Source of the DNA: Mycobacterium sp. E2479
Lineage (GTDB): Bacteria; Actinomycetota; Actinomycetes; Mycobacteriales; Mycobacteriaceae
DNA: 64,000 nucleotides
Assembly: GCF_001667925.1 (NCBI RefSeq)
Contig: NZ_LZJR01000144.1
Coordinates: 26,576 to 90,575, forward strand
Direction of reading: 5' to 3'
Shown here: positions 43,560 through 52,913 of the stretch, in pieces
Position numbering within the stretch: position 1 is the first letter of the stretch
Layout: each line of letters opens with the position of its first letter
Notes under the pieces: model-generated
Database searches by the model: none
The model's input: the letters and a program-made list of their open reading frames with translations, nothing else
Told to the model about the DNA's origin: nothing
Translations under genes and position numbers: made by a program

Positions 43560-44680
43560 TCGCGCCCCTTACGCCGGCGACCGTTCGCCGAGCCGCCCGT
43601 AGGGCGCATCGGGACCATCGGGAGCATGGGTGTCTGGCCGGCCCCCGGTGGCAGCGCGGAGACCGCGGACGCCAGCTGCACCGGCGCCGACGACCCCAGC
43701 ATTCCCACCGTCGCGGGCGGCATGGTCAGGTTGCCGAGCGAAATACCGACGCCCAGCGTGGCACGTGGCGCCAACGATCCGGTGGCGCCGACCGCGCCGA
43801 TCAGTTGCGTCTCCGCCGACGACAGCGCCGCCGTGCCTTCGGTCAATCCGCCGAAAATGTCTGTGGCCGCGCCGAATTGCAGGCTGTTGGCGGCGTTCAA
43901 CTGGGCGAGATAGCTGAGCAGGTTGACGGGAAACCCGCTCGCGATGAACTGGTTGCCCCATGTGCTGAAATATCCGAACCAACCGCGGCTGGGGTCGCCG
44001 TCGCTGCCGAACAGGCCGGCGGCACCGGAGGCCGCCTGGAGCGTCGCGGCGTCGGAGGCGGCCTGGCCCGGACCCGAACTGGCGGCGGCGATCTGCGCGC
44101 CGGAGTTTCCCGTCGCCGTAGCCGGCACGATGGCGGCTTGCCTCGTCACGCCCGACGGATCGGAAACCGGAGGCGGCGACGAGAACTGGGGCGGTCTGAC
44201 GGTGCTCGCCGAGGTCGCGTCGTAGCGGACCAATGCCGCCGAGTTGTTCACCCACATGGTGTTGTACTCGGCCTCGGTCTCGGCGATGGCCGGGTAGTTG
44301 ATCCCAAAGAAGTTGGTGGCCAACAACATCGCCAGCCGCGCGCGGTTGGCGGCGACCAGCGAGGGATGCACCACCGTCCAGTGCGTCAACTCGAACGCCG
44401 CGGTCATGACTTCCACCGACGTCGCGATTTCCTGGCACTGCGCGGCGGTGACGCGCAGCCAGTCCAAATAGGGCTCCAGCGCTCGGGCCATCGCCATGGC
44501 GGACGGGCCATGCCACGTCGTCATCAGCCACGACAGCTCGGCGGTGTAGCCGGCGGCAGATTGCTCGAGCTCAGCGCTGAGCTCCTGCCAGGCGCCGGCG
44601 GCCGCGATCCATGACCAAGCGCCTGGTCCAGAGTGGATCAGCGCCGAAGTGACCTCCGGCGGCAGTATCCCGAAATCCAT
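43490..44680 (-). CDS. PPE family protein, copy 1
   Basis: A 396-residue PPE protein. The N-terminal ~170 residues are the PPE domain: MDFGILPPEVTSALIHSGPG, the WxG turn in TTWHGPSAMAM, and NFFGINYPAIAETEAEYNTM. The C-terminal part includes GWFGYFSTWGNQFIASGFP and a short motif near LTMPPATVG that is SVP-like but degenerate. ATG 44680 has AAGGTAAAGG upstream. PPE proteins are exported by ESX systems and usually need a PE partner; no pe gene is near. It is a paralogue of the next gene. Confidence 0.9.
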   Translation of the reverse strand: MDFGILPPEVTSALIHSGPGAWSWIAAAGAWQELSAELEQSAAGYTAELSWLMTTWHGPSAMAMARALEPYLDWLRVTAAQCQEIATSVEVMTAAFELTHWTVVHPSLVAANRARLAMLLATNFFGINYPAIAETEAEYNTMWVNNSAALVRYDATSASTVRPPQFSSPPPVSDPSGVTRQAAIVPATATGNSGAQIAAASSGPGQAASDAATLQAASGAAGLFGSDGDPSRGWFGYFSTWGNQFIASGFPVNLLSYLAQLNAANSLQFGAATDIFGGLTEGTAALSSAETQLIGAVGATGSLAPRATLGVGISLGNLTMPPATVGMLGSSAPVQLASAVSALPPGAGQTPMLPMVPMRPTGGSANGRRRKGRDYDDIEYGAELPGTVMHRPPSAG

Positions 44681-44846
44681 GAACCTTTACCTTGGGAAAT
44701 GCCGTCGGTTGGGCCAACGCTCGGCGTCGGCCCGTCCGGCGCTACGCGAGTGAATGAGGCCGGGACATCGCGGTGTCCTGCTGCTGGTCGACGTTGACCT
44801 GCACGGTGGCGGAATTCGGCATCCGCCGTCGTGGGGCGCCATCGTC

Positions 44847-45992
44847 TCATCCCGCCGATGGGTTTCGGGGCATCACGTTACCCGTGACCTCCCGGCCGAC
44901 GGCGACGTCTTCGTACTTCTGCTGTTTACGCTTTCGCCAGCCGGTGCCCGCCGAAGCTGTCGTCGGCGGCACCATCATCGGCATTATCGGCAATCCAGAC
45001 TCCGCCGCCGGCAGCGGCGAGGCGGCGGACGCGAGCTGCACCCCGGTCTGCGTGCCGGGTAGCAGGCCCACCACGGCGGGAGGCGCGGTCAGCTTGCCAA
45101 GCGACACCCCGACGCCCATCGCCCCCGACGGCGCCATGCCCGCGCCGATACCTTTGACCGCGTTGGACAGGCTCGCCGTGGCCGCTCCGAGCCCCTCTGA
45201 CAGGCCACTGCCGATGTCGCCGCCGACGCTCTGCAGCGCGCTGGCCGACGAGTTCTGCGCCAGGTAGCTCAGCATGTTGATGGGAAAGCCGGAGGAGATG
45301 AACTGGTTGCCCCAGGTGCTGAAATAGCCGAACCACCCGCTGTTGGGGTCACCGTCGCTGCCGAAGAGGCCGGCGCCCGAGAGGTTCGAAGCCAGTGCGT
45401 TCCCCGCGTTGCCGGCGCCGAGAGCCTGGGCCTGGTTGACCGCTAGCTCTTGTCTGGTCGTCCCGCCCGGATCGGTGGCCGATAGCGGCGAATTGAAATT
45501 CGACAACTGCGTGGTCGCCTGCGACGAGGACGCCTGATATCGGCCCATTGCCGCCGAGTTGTTGGCCCACATGGTCTGGTATTCGTTCTCGGTCTCAGCG
45601 ATGGCCGCGGTGTTGGTGCCGAATCGATTGGTGGCCAGCAGCTGCGCGAGCCGCGTCCTGTTGGCGGTGACCACCGAGGGATGAACCACTGTGGACCGGA
45701 CGGCGGTGAAAGCCGTAGCGGCGGCCTCGGCCGAGGTGGCCATCTGCGCGGATTGCTGGGCGGTCTCGCGCAGCCATAGCAGGTAGGGCTGGACGGACTG
45801 CAGCATCGCCATGGCCGACGGCCCGTCCCAGGAATCGATCAGCGACGACAACGTCGAGGCATAGGTGGAGACCGAATTCTCCAGTTCGACGGCCAGGCGC
45901 TGCCAGGCGCCGGCGGCCTCGATCAGCGAACCCGCTCCCGGTCCGGTGTGGATGAGCGTCGAGGTGACCTCGGGGGGTGCAAAAAGATCCAT
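44847..45992 (-). CDS. PPE family protein, copy 2
   Basis: A 381-residue PPE protein starting at ATG 45992 (a GTG one codon earlier is possible). The PPE domain has MDLFAPPEVTSTLIHTGPG, DSWDGPSAMAM and NRFGTNTAAIAETENEY. The rest shares GWFGYFSTWGNQFISSGFP with copy 1, and both end in a short basic-acidic tail finishing in PSAG. The two genes probably arose by tandem duplication and have since diverged. No adjacent pe or esx gene is seen, so the export route cannot be inferred. Confidence 0.9.
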   Translation of the reverse strand: MDLFAPPEVTSTLIHTGPGAGSLIEAAGAWQRLAVELENSVSTYASTLSSLIDSWDGPSAMAMLQSVQPYLLWLRETAQQSAQMATSAEAAATAFTAVRSTVVHPSVVTANRTRLAQLLATNRFGTNTAAIAETENEYQTMWANNSAAMGRYQASSSQATTQLSNFNSPLSATDPGGTTRQELAVNQAQALGAGNAGNALASNLSGAGLFGSDGDPNSGWFGYFSTWGNQFISSGFPINMLSYLAQNSSASALQSVGGDIGSGLSEGLGAATASLSNAVKGIGAGMAPSGAMGVGVSLGKLTAPPAVVGLLPGTQTGVQLASAASPLPAAESGLPIMPMMVPPTTASAGTGWRKRKQQKYEDVAVGREVTGNVMPRNPSAG

Positions 45993-46201
45993 CACGTCTC
46001 ACAATGCCCACGCTGAGAACGCCTCAGCAAATTTGCGTTAACCAGGCCGCGAAGAACCTTGAAACTCTGCACGTCGAAGCCTGTTCACTGCAGCCGGGAC
46101 CTCCCAGTTTCGACTGCCATGTGTCCAGGACACCCTATACCTAAAGTTGAGAGCGATTTGACATTCGCTGGCCACCGGGACTATGCGACAGCGGCCGTCA
46201 G

Positions 46202-47008
46202 TCAAACGGTCACCGAGGAGCCGCGGTCCAGCGTGATGATCCGGTCCCCGAGGCCGCGGCGCTGCATTTCCCGGGTGAATTCGGCCAGCGGCGAAGCGAA
46301 GGCCGCATAGTCGTCGAAGTGAACCGGGATGACCTTCGGCAGGGCCAGCATCGCGACGAGTTCGGCGCCCTGACGGCCGTCCATAGTCACGGTCAGTCCG
46401 AACGGAAGCCGCCCGCCGGCCGGCAGTCGGGTGCCACCGAGGTGCAGCATGCCCGCGTCGATCGGGTCGAACCGCGCGGGAATCTCCTTGAGCTCCTCGA
46501 TCAAGAGGGTATCGCCGGAAATGTAGAGCCGGCGCCGGGACGAGCCATCGTCGGCGGCGACGTCCAGCATGGTGCCCATCACCGGCGGGAGCAGCCGCTG
46601 ACTCCACCCGGGCGCGTGCCGCCCCGGCAACGATGTCAGGGTGAGCGTGGTGCCGCCCTTGGTGATCGTGTGCTGCTGCCAGGTGGTCAGGCCACGCGCC
46701 TGCGCGAAGCCACGCTTGTGCAGTCGCTTGGCGGCGTGGGGGGTAGTGACGACGGGCAGTTCGTGATCGAGGCCCTTCTGCGCCACCCTGTCCCAGTGAT
46801 CGCCGTGCATGTGTGACAGCACGATCGCGTCGACCGGCGGCAGTTCGCTGAGCTGCAACGCCGGCTCCTTGAGCCGTTTGGATACCAGCCCATGGCCTAG
46901 GTAGGCGCGTTGCCCCCGGTGCAAGAAGTTGGGGTCGGTCAACAGCGTCAACCCGCCCGCGGAAATGAGCGTGGTGGCGTTGCCGACGAACGTGACCGTG
47001 ATGTCCAT
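46202..47008 (-). CDS. MBL-fold metal-dependent hydrolase
   Basis: A 268-residue metallo-beta-lactamase-fold protein. The metal motif HxHxDH is seen in LSHMHGDHWD, the bridging Asp in ISGDTLL, and the last His in VIPVHFDDY. N-terminal VTFVGNATTLI and LTDPNF place it near the UlaG/RomA-like subgroup. The substrate is unknown; a phosphodiester or lactone is possible. About 200 bases upstream of the PPE pair, it shows no clear operon partner. Confidence 0.85.
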   Translation of the reverse strand: MDITVTFVGNATTLISAGGLTLLTDPNFLHRGQRAYLGHGLVSKRLKEPALQLSELPPVDAIVLSHMHGDHWDRVAQKGLDHELPVVTTPHAAKRLHKRGFAQARGLTTWQQHTITKGGTTLTLTSLPGRHAPGWSQRLLPPVMGTMLDVAADDGSSRRRLYISGDTLLIEELKEIPARFDPIDAGMLHLGGTRLPAGGRLPFGLTVTMDGRQGAELVAMLALPKVIPVHFDDYAAFASPLAEFTREMQRRGLGDRIITLDRGSSVTV

Positions 47009-47044
47009 AGCCGCGGGCTACCCGGTCCCGTGGCGTCCATACCG

Positions 47045-48595
47045 CTAGAAGGGCGGCGGATCGTCGGCGTCGGGCGGGGCGGGGCCGCTGACGCTTCTAG
47101 CGGAACTGCTGCTCGAGCCCGAGGCCGTAGACACGCTTTGCGCCCGTCGGCCCATGCGGGCGTCGCGGTTGTGCCGGCGTTCGGAGGCGATGCGCCCGGC
47201 GCGGTCCTGGGCGCGCGTGCGGCGCCGGGTCGGCATCATCGCCGTGCGGTCGCCGCAGTAATCGGGCGCCACGTCGGACTCGGCGGCCGCGATAGCGCCC
47301 ACGCCCTGACACAAACTCGGAAATAGCAGTGCGCTGCCCGGCGTGGTGACATACATGCGCCCGGCCGGTGAGGTCAGGATCAGCGTCCCGTCGGGCAGCT
47401 GCGTTTCCTGCCAACCCCAGAAGGTTTTCACCAAATGATGTGTGCGGCAATAACATTTGAGGTTCGACGCGTGCGTGCGCCCGCCGTCCGCGTAGGGAAT
47501 CGTATGGTCCACGTCGCAATTGACGGCGGGCTGGTCGCAGCCGGGCCAGCGGCACGTCAAGTCGCGGCAGCGCACGAAATCAGCCAGCGCCTTCGAGGGC
47601 ACATAACCCGGCTCCGGTGCCGCATCACCTGGGTGAGTCAGCGGCGCGAGCGTGGCCGACGCGGCCAGCTCGGCGATCAATTCCGGCGCGATCAAGCCTT
47701 CGGCGCCCAGCTCGTAGCCCGGCGCCGAGCCGGTGCCGTCCAGACTGCCGCGCTCGGCGACCACGTGGATCACCACCGGTCCCGCGGGCCGTTGACCGGC
47801 CGTGCAGTCGCGACGTCCGCAGCGGCATCCCAACCGGTCCGCCCCGCCCGCCAGCGCTCCCAACGCATCGGCGCGGCGCTGCTCACGGGTGCGCGGATCG
47901 TGTTCGCACACCGTAGCCGCCAACGCGTCCAGGCGCCGGTCCAGCAGATGCGCATCGGGGGCGAGCAGACTGCCTTGGATATGCGACATGCCGTCCCCCC
48001 CGTCGCCGATCCAGATCTCCCGCTGCACTACGCGCTCCCGACGGCGCCGCACCGCATCCGCGTCGGCCCGCGCGACGACCTTGTCCACCTGGGCGGCCAG
48101 CCGTCCGGAAGTCATCGACGGCCAGCGCGCCACATTGGCCGCAAGCCGGGCATCCACGACCGCCAGCACCTGCGGGTCGGTGATCAGGTCGGTGCGGTAC
48201 ACCACGGTGGCGAACATCCGAAAGTCGATATCGCCGGCCTTGAACACCTCCCCAACGCGCGGCAGCCGCTCACGCATGGCGCGGGCGTAGCGCACCTTGC
48301 TGGCCCCCAGGCCCTGACTGATCCGCAGCTCGGCGGCGACCTCCGCACTGACCGCCGCCTCGGTGTCGACGGCCCAGCTTTCGGTTTCCGAGCATCGCGA
48401 CAGCCGATACCCGAACAACTCACCGATGGCCGCGAGTTGGGCGGCCGCCGCCCGGTTCTCCGCGCGCGAGGACGCGCCGATCCGTCCCAACAGTTCCGCC
48501 GCCGCGCGCGTTCGCGACGGATAGTGCCGCTCGAAGAGCTCGTCGAACCGGGCGATCACCTCCGGCGGCGACTGATAACCCGAGTTCTCGAACAT
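47045..48595 (-). CDS. DUF222/HNH endonuclease of the 13E12 family
   Basis: A 516-residue protein. The N-terminal ~300 residues form a DUF222-type helical domain (ENRAAAAQLAAIGELFGYR and RYARAMRERLPRVGEVF). The C-terminal HNH domain has CRWPGCDQPAVNCDVDHTIP and SNLKCYCRTHHLVKTFWGW, with the expected His and Cys residues. A disordered basic/Ser-rich tail follows. This is the repeated 13E12 type found many times in mycobacteria, often linked to mobile DNA. ATG 48595 lies inside a perfect LexA box, so it is damage-inducible. Confidence 0.9.
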   Translation of the reverse strand: MFENSGYQSPPEVIARFDELFERHYPSRTRAAAELLGRIGASSRAENRAAAAQLAAIGELFGYRLSRCSETESWAVDTEAAVSAEVAAELRISQGLGASKVRYARAMRERLPRVGEVFKAGDIDFRMFATVVYRTDLITDPQVLAVVDARLAANVARWPSMTSGRLAAQVDKVVARADADAVRRRRERVVQREIWIGDGGDGMSHIQGSLLAPDAHLLDRRLDALAATVCEHDPRTREQRRADALGALAGGADRLGCRCGRRDCTAGQRPAGPVVIHVVAERGSLDGTGSAPGYELGAEGLIAPELIAELAASATLAPLTHPGDAAPEPGYVPSKALADFVRCRDLTCRWPGCDQPAVNCDVDHTIPYADGGRTHASNLKCYCRTHHLVKTFWGWQETQLPDGTLILTSPAGRMYVTTPGSALLFPSLCQGVGAIAAAESDVAPDYCGDRTAMMPTRRRTRAQDRAGRIASERRHNRDARMGRRAQSVSTASGSSSSSARSVSGPAPPDADDPPPF

Positions 48596-48603
48596 ACGTT
48601 CGA
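48588..48603. promoter_or_regulatory. LexA SOS box overlapping the 13E12-family start codon
   Basis: TCGAAC-ATAC-GTTCGA: both half-sites match the mycobacterial LexA consensus TCGAAC-N4-GTTCGA exactly. The start codon of the 13E12-like gene is inside the box. LexA bound here would block transcription and DNA damage would release it. Confidence 0.8.
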
Positions 48604-48645
48604 TTATGCCATGAGCCACTGACAACCTATGACGCCGCGGTAGAC

Positions 48646-49512
48646 CTACGGCTCAACTCTGCGGCTGACGAACGTACGCCGCGCGCCGGTGAGTGGATCG
48701 GTGAACTCGATGCGCTGCGCCAATAGCCGCAGCGGCGTGCTGAAGTCGTCGGACGCGACGTCGATGATCTCGGGATACAACGGATCACCCTCGATAGGAA
48801 TCCCCAGCGAGGCCATGTGCAGGCGCAGTTGATGGGTGCGTCCGGTGCGGGGAGTGAGCCGGTACAGCCCGCCCGGTGACACCAGCTCCACGTGGGTCTC
48901 GGCATTGGGCGCGCCGGGCTCGCACACAGCCTGTAAGTGGCTGCGGTGCTTGATGATTCGGCTCTTCACCACACGAGGAAACTCCAGCTTCGGGTCGACG
49001 GCGGCCCGGGCCAGGTATGTCTTGCCGACCACTCCGCGGGAGAACAGCGTCTGGTAGGCGCCGCGCACCTCGCGCCTCGCGGTGAACAGCAACACCCCGG
49101 CGGTGAGGCGGTCCAGCCGGTGCGCGGGGCTCAGCTCGGGCAACTCCAGTTCCCGTCGCAACCGCACCAGCGCGGTCTGCGCGACGTGGCGCCCGCGTGG
49201 CATGGTGGCCAAAAAGTGCGGCTTGTCGACGACCACGATGTCGGCGTCGCGGTGCAGCACCGCGATGTCGAACGGGACGGGCACCTCGTCCGGCAGCTCG
49301 CGGTACAGGTAGACACTCGCGCCGGCGGGAAGCACTGTGGTGCTGTCGATTACCGCGCCGTCGGCGCCGACGACCTCTGCGGCCAGCACCTTGGCGCGTG
49401 CCCGCGGGCCGAACCGGGCGGTGAGCTCGGCCAGCACCGGACCACCCCGCAGCCGCACCCGCGCCGGACCGAGTCCGTCCCGCGCGGGCAGTGGCGCCGG
49501 CGTTGCGGCCAT
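48646..49512 (-). CDS. RluA-type pseudouridine synthase (Rv3300c-like)
   Basis: A 288-residue protein. ATG 49512 is used; the frame runs on upstream but overlaps glpD2. Catalytic Asp is in AHRLDRLTAGVL, with VVVDKPHFLAT and the C-terminal RTGRTHQLRLHMASLGIPI, all RluA signatures. It converts uridine to pseudouridine in an RNA that cannot be named. It follows glpD2 with 13 bases between. In the M. tuberculosis order phoY1 would lie between them, but it is absent. Confidence 0.92.
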   Translation of the reverse strand: MAATPAPLPARDGLGPARVRLRGGPVLAELTARFGPRARAKVLAAEVVGADGAVIDSTTVLPAGASVYLYRELPDEVPVPFDIAVLHRDADIVVVDKPHFLATMPRGRHVAQTALVRLRRELELPELSPAHRLDRLTAGVLLFTARREVRGAYQTLFSRGVVGKTYLARAAVDPKLEFPRVVKSRIIKHRSHLQAVCEPGAPNAETHVELVSPGGLYRLTPRTGRTHQLRLHMASLGIPIEGDPLYPEIIDVASDDFSTPLRLLAQRIEFTDPLTGARRTFVSRRVEP

Positions 49513-49525
49513 TGTCAGGGCCTGC

Positions 49526-51280
49526 TCAACTAAGTGGGACCGGCTCGAGGATCTCGGCGCGCGCCTCTGGCGCGCTTGCCCGCAACTCGTCGGCGGACAC
49601 GTCATCCGGCTGGGCCTGGGACAGGATCTCGGCCTCCACCCGAGCGGTGTAATTCGCGACCTCACGCCCGATCTCCTCCGCCGACCAGCCCAGCACCGGC
49701 GCCACGACGTCGGCGACCTCGCGCGCGCAGTCGACGCCACGGTGCGGGTATTCGATGGAGACCCGCATCCGGCGGGCCAGGATGTCCTCCAAATGCAAAG
49801 CGCCCTCGGCGGTTACGGCATACATCGCCTCCACCCGCAAATAGCCCGGCGCCTCCTTGATCGGTTCGAGCAGATCGGGGCTTTGCGCCGCCAGCGCCAG
49901 CACATCACCGATCAGCGAGCCATATCGGTCCAGCAGATGACGCACCCGGTAGGGATGCAGGCCCTGCAGCTGGGCGACGTGTTCGGCCTGGTTGATCAGC
50001 GCGAAGTAGCCGTCGGCACCTAGCAGGCTGACCTTCTCGGTGATCGACGGCGCGACCCTAGCCGGAATGAATTGGGCAGCAGCATCGATCGCATCGGCGG
50101 CCATCACCCGATAAGTGGTGTACTTGCCGCCGGCGATGGCCACCAGGCCCGGTGCGGGCACCGCCACGGCGTGCTCCCGCGACAGCTTGGAGGTCTCCTC
50201 GCTCTCCCCGGCCAGCAGCGGCCGCAGCCCCGCGTACACACCGTCGATGTCGGCATGCGTCAACGGGATGGCCAGCACGGTGTTGACGGTTTGCAAGATG
50301 TAGTCGATGTCGGCCTTGGTGGCCGCGGGGTGGGCCAGGTCGAGGTTCCACTCGGTGTCGGTGGTTCCGATGATCCAGTGGCTGCCCCACGGGATGACGA
50401 ACATCACCGATTTCTCGGTGCGCAGGATGATCGCGACGTCACTGACGATGCGGTCGCGGGGCACCACCACGTGCACACCCTTGGACGCCCGGACCTGAAA
50501 ACGCCCGCGCTGCTTGGACAGTGCCTGGATCTCGTCGGTCCACACCCCGGTCGCGTTGACCACCACGTGGCCGCGGACCTCGGTGATGGCGCCGTCCTCG
50601 GAGTCGCGAACCCGTACACCGGTCACCCGATCACCTTCGCGCAGCAGGGCGACCACCTGGGTGGAGGTGCGGACCACCACGCCGTAGTGCGCGGCGGTGC
50701 GCGCGACGGTCATGGTGTGCCGGGCGTCATCGACAACCGTGTCGTAGTAACGGATTCCGCCGATCAGCGAGCTTCGCTTGAGGCCGGGGCTCAGCCGCAA
50801 CGCGCCCGCACGCGTCAAATGCTTTTGCGCCGGAACGGATTTCGCGCCACCCAGCCGGTCGTACAGAAAAATGCCGGCGGCGATGTACGGACGTTCCCAC
50901 ACGCGATTAGTCAACGGGAACAAAAACGGCATCGGCTTGACCAGGTGCGGCGCCAGCTTGGTCAGCGACAGCTCACGTTCGTAGAGCGCCTCACGCACCA
51001 ACCCGAACTCGAGCTGTTCGAGATAGCGCAGGCCACCATGGAACATCTTCGACGAGCGGCTCGAGGTGCCCGAGGCGAAGTCACGCGCTTCCACGAGCGC
51101 CACTTTGAGGCCGCGGGTCGCGGCGTCCAGCGCGCAGCCCGAACCCACCACGCCACCGCCGATCACCACCACGTCGAACTGCTCGGTGCCCAACCGTTCC
51201 CAGGCTGCCTCGCGCTGCCGGGGCCCCAGCACGGAAACAGGTGAGCTGCGCTGGTTGGGTGCGTGCACGGATTCAGTCAC
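49526..51280 (-). CDS. glpD2: Glycerol-3-phosphate dehydrogenase GlpD2
   Basis: A 584-residue FAD enzyme. FDVVVIGGGVVGSGCALDAA is the FAD-binding fold; SSKMFHGGLRYLEQLEFGLV and IAGGKYTTYRVMA are GlpD signatures, and the C-terminal ~120 residues form the DAO_C domain. It oxidises glycerol-3-phosphate to dihydroxyacetone phosphate and passes electrons to the quinone pool at the membrane. The GTG start has GAGGAG upstream. lpdA lies 127 bases upstream on the same strand. It matches Rv3302c. Confidence 0.95.
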   Translation of the reverse strand: MTESVHAPNQRSSPVSVLGPRQREAAWERLGTEQFDVVVIGGGVVGSGCALDAATRGLKVALVEARDFASGTSSRSSKMFHGGLRYLEQLEFGLVREALYERELSLTKLAPHLVKPMPFLFPLTNRVWERPYIAAGIFLYDRLGGAKSVPAQKHLTRAGALRLSPGLKRSSLIGGIRYYDTVVDDARHTMTVARTAAHYGVVVRTSTQVVALLREGDRVTGVRVRDSEDGAITEVRGHVVVNATGVWTDEIQALSKQRGRFQVRASKGVHVVVPRDRIVSDVAIILRTEKSVMFVIPWGSHWIIGTTDTEWNLDLAHPAATKADIDYILQTVNTVLAIPLTHADIDGVYAGLRPLLAGESEETSKLSREHAVAVPAPGLVAIAGGKYTTYRVMAADAIDAAAQFIPARVAPSITEKVSLLGADGYFALINQAEHVAQLQGLHPYRVRHLLDRYGSLIGDVLALAAQSPDLLEPIKEAPGYLRVEAMYAVTAEGALHLEDILARRMRVSIEYPHRGVDCAREVADVVAPVLGWSAEEIGREVANYTARVEAEILSQAQPDDVSADELRASAPEARAEILEPVPLS

Positions 51281-51407
51281 GACCAGGACTCCTCACGGGG
51301 AAACTCCTCGGTTACTCGTCAGTAGGCGTGCTGCACCAAGGCTAACGGTTCCGGCGCTGGCACGCGGGTCGGCGCCGGGCCGTCGATCACCACCGGTCCG
51401 ATCGCCA

Positions 51408-52838
51408 TTAGTCCAGATCGTCGTGCGCCATCAGCCGCCGCGCGGCCTCGGTGATCGAGCCGGACAACGACGGGTAAACGGCCAGCGTCTGTGCCAGCTC
51501 ATTGACGGTGATTCGGTTCGTCACGGCGACGGCGATCGGCAGGATCAGCTCGGAGGCGATGGGGGCCACCACCACGCCGCCGATCACCACGCCGGTGGCC
51601 TGGCGGCAGAACAGCTTCACGAAGCCCTGGCGCAGCCCCGACATCTTGGCCCGCGCGTTGGTCCGCAGCGGCAGCATGACCGTGCGGGCCGGCACCGAAC
51701 CGTCGTCGATCATCGTCTGCGGGACCCCGACGGCGGCGATCTCGGGCCTGGTGAACACCGTCGCCGCCACGGTGCGCAGCCGGATCGGGCTGACGCCCTC
51801 GCCCAGCGCGTGATACATCGCGATCCGGCCCTGCATGGCCGCGACCGAGGCCAGCGGCAGGAGCCCGGTGCAGTCACCGGCGGCGTAGATGCCGGCCACC
51901 GAGGTCCGCGACACCCGGTCGACGTTCAGGTAGCCGCCGCGGCCCAGCTCAATGCCGACCCGATCCAGCCCCAGGCCGTCGGTGTTGGGCACCGACCCGA
52001 TGGTCATCAGGGCGTGGCTGCCCTCGACCGTGCGCCCGTCGGCCAAGGTGACCAGCACTCCGTCCCCCGTACGGGTGACCGATTGCGCGCGGGCATTCTT
52101 GACCAGCTGGACGCCGCGCTCGGAGAACGCTTCCTCCAGGACCAGGGCGGCGTCGGCGTCCTCGTAGGGCAGCACCCGGTCCCGGCTGGCCACCACGGTC
52201 ACCGGGACGCCCAATTCGGTGTAGGCGTGCACGAATTCGGCGCCGGTGACCCCGGATCCGACCACGATGAGGTGCTCGGGCAGCGATTCCAGGTTGTACA
52301 GCTGGCGCCAGGTCAGGATCCGCTCGCCGTCCGGGGGCGCCGACGGCAACACCCGCGGGCTGGCACCCGTGGCGATCAGCACGACGTCGGCCTCGTACTC
52401 GCTGGTGCATTGGCCGTCGGGTCCCGGATCGGGATGTGTCGCTTTCACGCGGTGACAGGCCAGCCCGGGCGTGGGATCGATCAACTCGCCGCGGCCGGCC
52501 ACCACGTGCACGCCCATGCCGAGCAGCTGGTCGGTGATGTCGGCGGACTGCTCGGTGGCCAGACGTTTGACCCGGGCATGGATCTGCGGCAGCGAGATCT
52601 TGGCATCGTCGATGTCGATGTCGAACCCGAGCCGGGGCGCGCGGCGCAATTCGGTGCGCAGCCAGGTCGAGGCGATGAACGTCTTGGACGGCACGCAGTC
52701 ATCCAGGACGGCCGCCCCGCCGATGCCCTCGGAGTCGATCACCGTGACGCGGGTCGTATCGGGATGCGAGGTCGCGGCCACCAGCGCGGCTTCGTAACCG
52801 GCCGGGCCTCCACCGAGGATCACGATGCGGGTCACCAC
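51408..52838 (-). CDS. lpdA: NAD(P)H quinone reductase LpdA (flavoprotein disulfide reductase family)
   Basis: A 476-residue flavoprotein. FAD motif RIVILGGGPAGYEAALVAA at the N-terminus, NAD motif IVVGSGVTGAEFV, and YAAGDCTGLLPLASVAAMQG. Where lipoamide dehydrogenases have the CxxxxC redox pair, this has GGAAVLDDCVPSK, with only one Cys. It therefore belongs to the LpdA quinone reductases rather than true lipoamide dehydrogenases. The start is GTG 52838. It ends with RRLMAHDDLD, where M. tuberculosis LpdA, as I recall, continues for about 20 residues. Confidence 0.93.
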   Translation of the reverse strand: MVTRIVILGGGPAGYEAALVAATSHPDTTRVTVIDSEGIGGAAVLDDCVPSKTFIASTWLRTELRRAPRLGFDIDIDDAKISLPQIHARVKRLATEQSADITDQLLGMGVHVVAGRGELIDPTPGLACHRVKATHPDPGPDGQCTSEYEADVVLIATGASPRVLPSAPPDGERILTWRQLYNLESLPEHLIVVGSGVTGAEFVHAYTELGVPVTVVASRDRVLPYEDADAALVLEEAFSERGVQLVKNARAQSVTRTGDGVLVTLADGRTVEGSHALMTIGSVPNTDGLGLDRVGIELGRGGYLNVDRVSRTSVAGIYAAGDCTGLLPLASVAAMQGRIAMYHALGEGVSPIRLRTVAATVFTRPEIAAVGVPQTMIDDGSVPARTVMLPLRTNARAKMSGLRQGFVKLFCRQATGVVIGGVVVAPIASELILPIAVAVTNRITVNELAQTLAVYPSLSGSITEAARRLMAHDDLD

Positions 52839-52913
52839 AGCCCCCAACCTAACGAAGGGCCGCTGCGAATGCTCAGGGAAGACCGGCCAGCAGCGGACGT
52901 CTAAGCTTTCCCC

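Noticed and set aside
50072..52904. Two long plus-strand frames (50072-51244 and 51066-52904) opposite glpD2 and lpdA
   Set aside because: Shadow frames; the minus-strand genes have intact FAD and NAD motifs over their whole length.
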